This document shows, piece after piece, positions 38,809 to 44,962 of a DNA stretch of 44,962 nt (positions within the stretch are counted from its first letter, which is position 1; every line of letters begins with the position of its first letter). Both the position numbers and the translations under genes were made by a program. The stretch is from the NCBI GenBank assembly GCA_016184365.1, contig JACPCW010000118.1, forward strand, positions 1 through 44,962, in the 5' to 3' direction. The notes beneath the pieces are model-generated. The model did not search any database. It had not been told where the DNA came from and saw nothing but the letters and a program-made list of their open reading frames with translations. The stretch is from Candidatus Rokuibacteriota bacterium (GTDB lineage Bacteria; Methylomirabilota; Methylomirabilia; Rokubacteriales; CSP1-6).

Positions 38809-38809
38809 G

Positions 38810-38834
38810 CCGATAACCTTCGACGGTGTATCGG
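38810..38834 (+). terminator. Hairpin after the LigA-like gene
   Basis: CCGATAACC (38810-38818) pairs with GGT-G-TATCGG (38825-38834), with one bulged G and a six-base loop TTCGAC. It begins two bases after the TGA and is followed by AATTCT, giving a weak intrinsic-terminator appearance. It marks the left border of the lower-GC segment. Confidence 0.45.
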
Positions 38835-38935
38835 AATTCTGACGATATCGAAGTCGGCTCGGGCGAACTAAACTAGTCTCGACCATGAGAGCGAATGGCG
38901 GTTGGACCGAAGTGGACGCCTACTGGTGAATCGGG

Positions 38936-39361
38936 ATGCCAAGAAAACGGCGAGGAAAAAAACTCCGTGCGCTGTCGTCGCCAAGAGCTTCGCAGTCGAG
39001 CCGAGAAGCGCGACGTACGATCTCGGTGACCGTAGCTCGCTTCGGCTCCGATCTCGCTCGGTTAGAACTACGTGAAGGCACGACGCTCCGAGAGCTGACG
39101 GATCGGATTCCGTTTCCAGCTCAGTCGAACGTTCGGGTGAACCGGCAAGCCGTTTCGCCGTCAACGAAACTTCGAGAAGGCGACGTCGTGGTCGTCGTTC
39201 CTGATGTCATTTCCGGTGAGTCGGGTCGTTACGGTCATCTCGATATGGCCGCAAATCAGGCGGCGATGTCGCCGGAAGACTACCGGTGCTTCGTGAGTTT
39301 CGTCGGTGCCGATGCGTTCGGCCTCAGCGAAGACGATTTGGCGAAGTTGAAAGCGCCTTGA
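38936..39361 (+). CDS. Ubiquitin-like beta-grasp (ThiS/MoaD- or TGS-like) protein, putative antitoxin
   Basis: 141 residues. A basic N-terminal stretch (PRKRRGKKLR) leads to a beta-grasp domain: SVTVARFGSDLARLELREGT, TLRELTDRIPF, VRVNRQAVSPSTKLREGDVV and VVVPDVI. The order strand-strand-helix-strand-strand with VNRQ...L..GD.V is that of ThiS/MoaD/TGS proteins, but there is no C-terminal GG; instead a tail of about 50 residues follows (MSPEDYRCFVSFVGADAFG). The PIN-nuclease gene starts ten bases downstream. The start is uncertain: GTG 39028 would give the bare domain, and an A7 run at 38956-38962 lies in the leader. GC content is visibly lower than in the neighbouring genes. Confidence 0.7.
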   Translation: MPRKRRGKKLRALSSPRASQSSREARRTISVTVARFGSDLARLELREGTTLRELTDRIPFPAQSNVRVNRQAVSPSTKLREGDVVVVVPDVISGESGRYGHLDMAANQAAMSPEDYRCFVSFVGADAFGLSEDDLAKLKAP

Positions 39362-39371
39362 GTCGACCGGC

Positions 39372-39908
39372 GTGCCCGCGCCGGTAATCCGGTTCACCTC
39401 TGGCACCGCGTTTCCCTCCAGCGTCTACCTCGATACGAATCTTCTTCTTTACGCCCGCGACGTGCTCTCAACCAAATACCGGATAGCCAGCACCTGTCTG
39501 GCCGCATTGATTCGACAGCGGTCCGAGTTGAATCTGTCGGCGCTCGTTATCGACGAGTTCTGGTGGGGGCTTCTCAGGGCGTCTCACCGTGCCCTCAGCG
39601 GTCGGGAGCTCACTGCGCAAGAATACAAGCGCGACAAATCAATCTGGCGCGAGACATGGCCTCGGATCGACGAAATCACCACCGAACTACTGCGATGGGC
39701 CCGCGTGCGACTCGTTACGGCCGCGTCGGCGTCGGACCTCACTGCCGAGGCCCGCACTCTTATGAGGACAAACCCGCTGGCGCCACGTGACGCGTTTCAT
39801 CTCGCGATGGCGTTGCAGAACAACCTCAGAGCCTTCGTGACTGCCGATGCCGATTTTGAGGGTCTGGAGCTGCCCGCCGGCCGTGAAATCGCCATCATCA
39901 AATTCTAA
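39372..39908 (+). CDS. PIN-domain ribonuclease, putative toxin
   Basis: 178 residues from GTG 39372. PIN active-site acids: Asp21 in VYLDTNLLLYA, Glu62 in LVIDEFWW, Asp140 in LAPRDAFHLAMA and Asp159/161 in FVTADADF. This is the VapC-type quartet that binds Mg2+ and cleaves RNA. The partner is not a usual VapB (AbrB, RHH or Phd) but the beta-grasp protein encoded directly upstream. GC is about 55% in sampled lines against about 70% around, suggesting transfer. Confidence 0.85.
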   Translation: MPAPVIRFTSGTAFPSSVYLDTNLLLYARDVLSTKYRIASTCLAALIRQRSELNLSALVIDEFWWGLLRASHRALSGRELTAQEYKRDKSIWRETWPRIDEITTELLRWARVRLVTAASASDLTAEARTLMRTNPLAPRDAFHLAMALQNNLRAFVTADADFEGLELPAGREIAIIKF

Positions 39909-40009
39909 CGGTCCGGTCTTTCGCGCCTCGTCGGCCGGGAACGCGGCCCGATCCGCGCGGAGCTACCCGGCGCGACTGTGTTTCGAGGCGGCGTGATAGT
40001 CTCCGTGCG

Positions 40010-41326
40010 ATGAGCGACCGGGAAGCCGCCTTCGTCCAGTGTCTCGACGCGCGGGTCGACGACATCCTGCGCCACTGCTCGGCGTGCGGCCGCTGCGTCG
40101 AAGTCTGTCCGACGGCCACTCCCGCCGGGATCGACAAGACCGACCCGGCGGCGATCGTTCGCGACGTGCTCGATATCCTCCGCGGCGCGGGCGATCCGGC
40201 GACTCGCGGCGCGCACTGGGCGCAGACGTGCACGGGGTCGGGCGCGTGCCTGAAGGCCTGCGACGACGGCGTGAACCCGCGCTTCATGCTGGCGATGACG
40301 CGGCTGCGGCTGAACGAGGCGAAGGCCGAAGCCGAGCGCCTCACCGCGGGGCAGAAGGCGTTCGGTGTGATGTCGCGCGGCGTGAAAGTGCTGTCGCGCC
40401 TGCAGCTGCCGCAGGCGTTCGTCGGCCACGTCACGCGTTCCGCGCACGCGGACACGCCGGCGCCCGTCGACGTCGTGATGTACCTCGGCTGCAACGTGCT
40501 CAAGACGCCGCACATCGCGATGCTCTGCCTCGACGTGCTCGATCGCATGGGCACGAGCTACAAGGTGTTCGGCGGGCCGGCCAACTGCTGCGGGATTCTG
40601 CAGCTCCGCGCGGGCGACGCGAAGGGCGCGGGGCGCGTCGGCGGCGGCACCGTCGCGGGATTCGCCGCGACCGGCGCGCCGCGAGTCTTGACGTGGTGCC
40701 CGACCTGCAACATCCAGCTCGGCGAAGTGCTGATGCCGTCGACGACCCCGGGCTTTGCGCTCGAGCACGTCGTGCCGTACATCGCCGACCGGCTCGACCG
40801 GCTGACGCCGCATTTCGTGCGGCGCGTCGAGAAGCGCGTCGCGCTGCACGAGCATCCGGGCGTCGGCGGCGTGACCGAGGGCGTGCTGAAGATCCTCGGC
40901 GCGATTCCCGGGATCGAGATCGTCGATCTCGCACAGCCGCGCGTCGGCTACATGTGCAATTCACTCGCGCCGGTCGCGGACTTCAAGCGCGAGCTGCATG
41001 CGCGGGAGCTCGGGTCGGCGCAGGCGGCGGGCGTCGACGCGCTCGTCGGGATCTATCACGCGTGCCACCGGGAGCTGTGCGCGCACGAGGCGACGCAGCC
41101 GTTCAAGATCGTCAACTTCCTCGAGCTCGTCGGCGAGGCAATGGGCGTGGAGCGTCCCGACCTGTTCAAGCAGTGGAAGGTGATGCAGGACGTCGATCGG
41201 GTACTCGCGGAGGTCGGTGACCGCGCCGACGCTGCCGGTCTCGACATCGAGACGGTGCGCGACGTCATGGTCACGCACATCCTGGGCGAACAGCCGCTGC
41301 CGCTCGGCCGGTCGTTCAGCGAGTAG
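40010..41326 (+). CDS. Fe-S oxidoreductase with two CCG domains (HdrD/GlpC-like)
   Basis: 438 residues. The N-terminal ferredoxin-like region has a complete CSACGRCVEVCP motif and a second, irregular CTGSGACLKAC motif that lacks the usual CxxCxxC spacing. Two cysteine-rich CCG domains follow: YLGCNVL...GGPANCCGILQL with TWCPTCN, and YMCNSL with YHACHREL. Such proteins pass electrons between flavoenzymes and quinone or heterodisulfide. A remnant of a FAD-dependent oxidoreductase directly downstream suggests the original partner has been lost. Confidence 0.85.
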   Translation: MSDREAAFVQCLDARVDDILRHCSACGRCVEVCPTATPAGIDKTDPAAIVRDVLDILRGAGDPATRGAHWAQTCTGSGACLKACDDGVNPRFMLAMTRLRLNEAKAEAERLTAGQKAFGVMSRGVKVLSRLQLPQAFVGHVTRSAHADTPAPVDVVMYLGCNVLKTPHIAMLCLDVLDRMGTSYKVFGGPANCCGILQLRAGDAKGAGRVGGGTVAGFAATGAPRVLTWCPTCNIQLGEVLMPSTTPGFALEHVVPYIADRLDRLTPHFVRRVEKRVALHEHPGVGGVTEGVLKILGAIPGIEIVDLAQPRVGYMCNSLAPVADFKRELHARELGSAQAAGVDALVGIYHACHRELCAHEATQPFKIVNFLELVGEAMGVERPDLFKQWKVMQDVDRVLAEVGDRADAAGLDIETVRDVMVTHILGEQPLPLGRSFSE

Positions 41327-41332
41327 AGAGCC

Positions 41333-41450
41333 GTGGATACGGGTTTCGTCGTCGTGGACGGCGGCTTCCTCGGGTGCAGCGTCGCCTACCACCTGGCCCT
41401 CGGCCGGTCGACATCGAGCCCTTCGGCCTGCGCCGCTTCGTGAAAGGTTG
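41333..41450 (+). pseudogene. Remnant of a FAD-dependent oxidoreductase (DAO family) with large internal deletion
   Basis: From GTG 41333 the frame reads VDTGFVVVDGGFLGCSVAYH, the degenerate start of a DAO-type FAD domain (V-x-G-G-G-F-x-G). At about 41407 another frame gives VDIEPFGLRRFVKG, the usual C-terminal end (PF.LRRF) of these enzymes. Hence some 350 codons are missing between them. Bases 41451-41570 hold no recognisable gene. Confidence 0.6.
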
Positions 41451-41570
41451 GTCCGCGGCCCTCGCCCGACGGTCCGGCCACGCCCCGACTGCGCGGCGCG
41501 ACTCGAAGCGCACCGATCGCTGAAGGCGATCCTCTCTTGGCTACGCGTTCCGCTCGACGGGGAGGGCTCG

Positions 41571-41894
41571 ATGTTCTGCATGATGGCGAGCTTCAACTTC
41601 AATCTCAGCCACTTCCGCTCCGTCGCCGAGGCCGAGCGCCACTACCTCGACCACCATGTGCCGCTCGCGCGGCGGCTGCCGGGCCTGCGGCAGTACGTGA
41701 TCGGGCGGACGGTGGACTTCGGCGGCTCGCCGGCCGATCGTTACCGTGCGGCGGTGCTCGTGTTCGACGACGCGGATGCGTTCCGCGGGGCGTACCGCTC
41801 GGATGTCGGGCGCGAGCTGCGCGCCGACGAGAAGCGCCTGATCGCCGACGCGATCGTCACGTTCGCGGACACGCAGCAGATCCTGCCGGCGTGA
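41571..41894 (+). CDS. EthD-family protein
   Basis: 107 residues from ATG 41571, preceded by GGGGAGGG. The EthD/ferredoxin-like alpha-beta-barrel signature is AERHYLDHHVPLARRLPGLRQ split over two elements, with RYRAAVLVFDDADAFRGAY. EthD-like proteins accompany oxidative degradation of organic compounds (ethers, aromatic polyketides); the catalytic step is unclear. It precedes an acyl-CoA synthetase gene by 23 bases. Confidence 0.82.
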   Translation: MFCMMASFNFNLSHFRSVAEAERHYLDHHVPLARRLPGLRQYVIGRTVDFGGSPADRYRAAVLVFDDADAFRGAYRSDVGRELRADEKRLIADAIVTFADTQQILPA

Positions 41895-41917
41895 GGTGCG
41901 GCTAAGAGAGGTGGCCG

Positions 41918-43378
41918 ATGACCGCGACAACGCTCCCGCAGGCAGCCAGCCGTAGCACGATCGGCAGCCTCTTCCGTGATCGCGCGCGCCACGAGCCGGA
42001 CCGGCCGGCGATCGAGGCGGCGGGGCAAGTGCTGACGTACGCGGCGCTCGACGAGCGCGTGACCCGTGGCGCGGACGTGCTCTCCGGTCTCGGCGTCGGC
42101 CGCGGCGATCGTGTCGCCATCCTTTCCGAGAACCGGCCGGAGTACATCGAGCTCGAGCTGGCATGCGCCAAGCTCGGTGCGATCCTCGCGTGCCAGAACT
42201 GGCGCCTGGCGCCGCCGGAGCTGCGGCACTGCGTCGGCCTGGTCTCCCCGGCGCTGGTCGTCGTCTCCGAGCGCCACACGGGATTGCTCGCGAACGCCGG
42301 CGTGGGACGGCTTCCGACGATCGTGCTCGGCGCGGACTTCGAGGAGCGAATCGCGAAGGCGAGCCCGCGCGAGCCCGAGATCGCCGCCGAGCCGGAGGAC
42401 GGCCTGCTGATCCTCTACACGAGCGGGACGACGGGTCTGCCGAAAGGGGCGGTGATCTCGCACCGGGCGGAGATCGCGCGGTACCTCGTCTACTACGCCG
42501 AGCTCGGCGTGCGGCCCGGCGACACGTGCCTCGGCTGGCCGCCGCTGTTTCACATGGCGGGCACGGAGCCCGCGCTCGCGGCGCTCGTCGCGGGCGGCAA
42601 GGTGATCGTCGTCGACGGCTTCCGCCCCGACGAGATCGCCTTCCATGCCGGTCGCGAGCGGCTCGGACACCTCATCGTCATGCCCGGCATGATCGAGCCG
42701 CTGATCGTCGAGCTCCGGAAGTCCGGCGTCCGGCCGGTGGGCGTGAGCCTCTGCGGCGCCATGGCCGACCTCGTCCCCGCCCACCAGATCGCGGAGATCA
42801 CGACGCTCCTCGGCGCGCCGTACCTCAACTCGTTCGGCTCCACGGAAACCGGCGTTCCGCCCGCGTCCGGCAACGTCATCGCCGCAGGCGTGGTGCCGAC
42901 GCGCCTGTCCAAGCGACAGAACGCGTTCTGCGAGATCCGGCTCGTCGACGCGGAGGACCGCGACGTGCCGCCCGGCGTGCCGGGCGAGCTCGCGTTCCGA
43001 GGGCCGACCTGCTTCAGCGGGTACTGGAACGCTCCGGAAGCCAACGCGAAGGACTTCCGCGGCGGCTGGTTCCACATGGGCGACATGTTTGTCCGGAACC
43101 CGGACGGCACGCTCGACTTCGTCGACCGCGTGAAGTACCTGATCAAGTCCGGCGGCGAGAACATCTACCCTGCCGAGATCGAGCGCGTGCTCCTCGCCGA
43201 GCCGCGCGTCGCCGACGCCGTCGTCGTCCGCCGTCCCGATCCGAGGTGGGGCGAGGTGCCGGTGGCGGTCGTCGCGCGCAAGGACGACACGCTCACCGCC
43301 GCCGAGGCCCTCGCCGATTTCCCCCGCAGCACGACCGGCAAGATCCAGCGCCACGAGGTCGAGGCCTGGCTCCCTTGA
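41918..43378 (+). CDS. AMP-dependent acyl-CoA synthetase with a short C-terminal domain
   Basis: 486 residues; typical members are about 510-530. ATP loop ILYTSGTTGLPKGAV, adenine motif LNSFGSTETG, hinge/ATP Asp in GWFHMGDMF, linker VDRVKYLIKSGGENIYP, and catalytic Lys in STTGKIQRHE. Between TAAEALAD and FPRSTTGKIQ about 20-25 residues that carry the conserved CRxxLAxYKxP element are missing in frame, shortening the lid domain. It would activate a carboxylic acid to its CoA thioester if active. Confidence 0.9.
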   Translation: MTATTLPQAASRSTIGSLFRDRARHEPDRPAIEAAGQVLTYAALDERVTRGADVLSGLGVGRGDRVAILSENRPEYIELELACAKLGAILACQNWRLAPPELRHCVGLVSPALVVVSERHTGLLANAGVGRLPTIVLGADFEERIAKASPREPEIAAEPEDGLLILYTSGTTGLPKGAVISHRAEIARYLVYYAELGVRPGDTCLGWPPLFHMAGTEPALAALVAGGKVIVVDGFRPDEIAFHAGRERLGHLIVMPGMIEPLIVELRKSGVRPVGVSLCGAMADLVPAHQIAEITTLLGAPYLNSFGSTETGVPPASGNVIAAGVVPTRLSKRQNAFCEIRLVDAEDRDVPPGVPGELAFRGPTCFSGYWNAPEANAKDFRGGWFHMGDMFVRNPDGTLDFVDRVKYLIKSGGENIYPAEIERVLLAEPRVADAVVVRRPDPRWGEVPVAVVARKDDTLTAAEALADFPRSTTGKIQRHEVEAWLP

Positions 43379-43390
43379 AGTCCTGGCCTC

Positions 43391-44329
43391 TCAGCTCAGG
43401 CTGCCGGGATGGTCCTGCCAGATGGTCGGCTCGAGTCGGAGTGCCGTGCGCGCCGGGTACGCGGCCGTGAACCAGCGCGCGCACGCGAGCGCCGTCGTGT
43501 TCCAGACGGGCGGTCCGCTTCTCACACGCGCGAACACGTCGTCGAGGATGCCGAGCCGCCCGCCCCACGCGACGAGCCGGGGATGGATCGTCATCGCGAA
43601 GCACCGGCCGAACGTGCGCGCGGCGTCGAGCTCCTGGATCCAGTTGGCGTGCAGCGGCGCGGGTCGCTCGAGCCCGGAGCCCCGGCCGGGCGCCGGGAAC
43701 ATCAGGAAGAACTGGTCGTCGAAGTGGGCGTAGTACGGCATCGTGAGCAGGCAGCGCCGCGTCGCCGCGTCCGTCACCCAGTAATGCGGGATGTCGTCGG
43801 CGAGGCCGTTGCCGAGGTACTGGTAGCCGGCGTCGATCAGGAGGTCGACGGTGTGCGGGCTGACCTGCCCGCCCGCGTACCGCTCGCCCGGGCGTGGCAG
43901 CGTGTACCAGCCGCCGGGGCGAGTGGCGGCGATCGCGGCGAGCGTGTCCGTCGTGCGGACGAGTCGCTGCTGCTCCTCCGCGCGCGACAGTCGGGTCGGG
44001 TCCTCGTGCCGCTCGCCGTGCGCGGCGACTTCGTGGCCGCGCGCCGCGATCTCCCGGATCTGCGCGGGCCACGTGTCCGCGACGACCGCCGGCACCGCGA
44101 ACGTGGCCACGACGCCGTAGCGCTCGCAGAGCCCGAGCACCCGGCCGAGTCCCACCTGCATGCCGTACTCGGCGTCCTCCGTCTCGAGGTCCCGGGCCGT
44201 GATTCCGTCGGGCTCGCAGGCCGGGCTGAGATCGACGGTGACGACGACGGCGCAGCGGGCGCCGTCCGGCCACTCGACGCGGTCGAGCGTCCGCTCGTCG
44301 CTGATCGTGTAACCCTGCTTCCACGGCAT
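43391..44329 (-). CDS. Polysaccharide deacetylase-family protein (PuuE/allantoinase-like)
   Basis: 312 residues from ATG 44329. NodB-type fold: the D motif is VTVDLSPACE (second Asp of the usual DxD region not present), the His motif is AAHGERHEDPTRLS, and later RPGGWYTLPRPGERY and IHPRLVAWGG are typical of the PuuE-like branch. Such proteins act as metal-dependent hydrolases of N-acetyl groups or of allantoin-type amides. It follows another deacetylase gene by two bases and is convergent with the acyl-CoA synthetase gene. Confidence 0.85.
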   Translation of the reverse strand: MPWKQGYTISDERTLDRVEWPDGARCAVVVTVDLSPACEPDGITARDLETEDAEYGMQVGLGRVLGLCERYGVVATFAVPAVVADTWPAQIREIAARGHEVAAHGERHEDPTRLSRAEEQQRLVRTTDTLAAIAATRPGGWYTLPRPGERYAGGQVSPHTVDLLIDAGYQYLGNGLADDIPHYWVTDAATRRCLLTMPYYAHFDDQFFLMFPAPGRGSGLERPAPLHANWIQELDAARTFGRCFAMTIHPRLVAWGGRLGILDDVFARVRSGPPVWNTTALACARWFTAAYPARTALRLEPTIWQDHPGSLS

Positions 44330-44331
44330 CG

Positions 44332-44962
44332 TCAGGATCTCCGCACGGGCGGGAAGCGCTCGAGGCAGTAGCGGGCCAGCGTCTCGCAGGTCGGGAACCA
44401 CACCCCCGGCCGCTGCTTCATCTCCTTGATCAGCCGCTCGGGCATCAGGATCCGGAGGCCGCGTCCCGAGACGAAGTCGTGGACGCAGATGTTCAGGTAC
44501 CGCCTCTCGGCGTACAGGCGCTCGAAGTGGGCGAGCCAGATGTCGTGGACGGTGTCGCAGTCGGCCAGGCGCTGTCCGGCGTTGTCGCTGGCGACCCAGC
44601 CGAAGTGGAAGTACATCGCGTCGTCGAGCGCGTAATGGAACGGCAGGTTGAGCACGGTCGCGTCGCCCTCGGAGACGTAGTACGGGATCTCGTCGGCCGC
44701 GCCGTTCGACGTGTAGAGGTAGCCGTCCCGCGCGAGCGACGCGAGGCGGTGCCGGCTCCGGGTTCCGACCGGCCGCCGGCCGCTCTGCGCCTCGAGCGCC
44801 ACGGTCGTCTTCCGGAGGTGGTCCCACTCGAGCTCGGGCTCGGCGGGGACGCGGTGCTCCCACATGTGGTTGGCGATCTCGAACCCGCAGCGCGCCGCCT
44901 CGCGCAGCGAGGCCGGATAGAGCTCCGCGATCCGGCCGGGCGTGAAGATCGTGAGGCCGATC
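44332..44962 (-). CDS. Polysaccharide deacetylase-family protein, 5' partial
   Basis: Its start lies beyond the right edge; 209 residues are visible. The partial N-terminus reads GLTIFTPGRIAELYPASLRE and then FEIANHMWEHRVP, where HMWEH is the metal His motif. Later DEIPYYVSEG, YALDDAMYFHFGW and VHDFVSGRGLRILMPERL match the NodB-like fold of its neighbour, to which it is distantly similar. Two consecutive members of one family in an operon suggest complementary substrates. Confidence 0.82.
   Translation of the reverse strand, partial: IGLTIFTPGRIAELYPASLREAARCGFEIANHMWEHRVPAEPELEWDHLRKTTVALEAQSGRRPVGTRSRHRLASLARDGYLYTSNGAADEIPYYVSEGDATVLNLPFHYALDDAMYFHFGWVASDNAGQRLADCDTVHDIWLAHFERLYAERRYLNICVHDFVSGRGLRILMPERLIKEMKQRPGVWFPTCETLARYCLERFPPVRRS

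Overview
High-GC window (roughly 70% by eye) from an uncultured-type, diderm, probably soil or subsurface bacterium. Evidence for a diderm is an outer-membrane barrel protein, apolipoprotein N-acyltransferase (lnt) and an outer-membrane lipoprotein-sorting protein. Use of LL-diaminopimelate aminotransferase (dapL), a coxMSL-like molybdenum hydroxylase, NMT1/tauA-like and TRAP solute receptors and many small catabolic enzymes fits Candidatus Rokubacteria/Methylomirabilota or a similar lineage; this placement is inference. No rRNA, tRNA, CRISPR array or transposase was seen.

Layout. 1-3.8 kb: envelope proteins and a LytS/LytTR two-component pair. 3.9-7.1 kb: lnt, a SnoaL-like protein, a 2-hydroxyacid dehydrogenase and a formylglycine-enzyme remnant. 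7.1-10.8 kb (minus): molybdenum hydroxylase M-S-L genes behind a fatty-acid desaturase, which is divergent from a DEAD-box helicase. 13-18.4 kb (minus): one tight run of a NMT1/tauA-like receptor, two permeases, ATPase, dapL and a tam-like methyltransferase. 18.7-27.1 kb (plus): LVIVD protein, class III cyclase and an overlapping catabolic operon (glyoxalase, two cupins, family 5 receptor, alpha/beta hydrolase, RidA, beta-hydroxyacid dehydrogenase), then a CpdA-like phosphoesterase. 27.2-32.8 kb: secreted beta-helix protein, then a three-gene overlapping operon of two unknown secreted proteins and a tandem-fused double TRAP solute receptor. 32.8-36.9 kb: a mosaic of gene debris (pieces of one M24-peptidase-like gene, a TPR regulator, a sigma-54 activator) holding a MazF/ribbon-helix-helix toxin-antitoxin pair and a conserved unknown bicistron. 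37-38.8 kb: heme-oxygenase-like protein with LigB- and LigA-like extradiol dioxygenase genes. 38.9-39.9 kb: a lower-GC island pairing a ubiquitin-like beta-grasp protein with a PIN ribonuclease. 40-45 kb: iron-sulfur oxidoreductase, EthD protein, acyl-CoA synthetase and two polysaccharide deacetylases.

Best leads. (1) The beta-grasp/PIN pair looks like an unusual toxin-antitoxin module. (2) The operon at 28.9-32.8 kb has a double TRAP receptor and no membrane subunits. (3) Three genes have homology-implied CTG start codons placed directly at the upstream stop codon. (4) At least four pieces of the same M24-like gene are scattered with different deletions. (5) A two-hairpin repeat of about 70 bp occurs four times between genes. 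Many genes carry small deletions or survive only as remnants, so either the genome is actively eroding or, less likely, the assembly contains errors.
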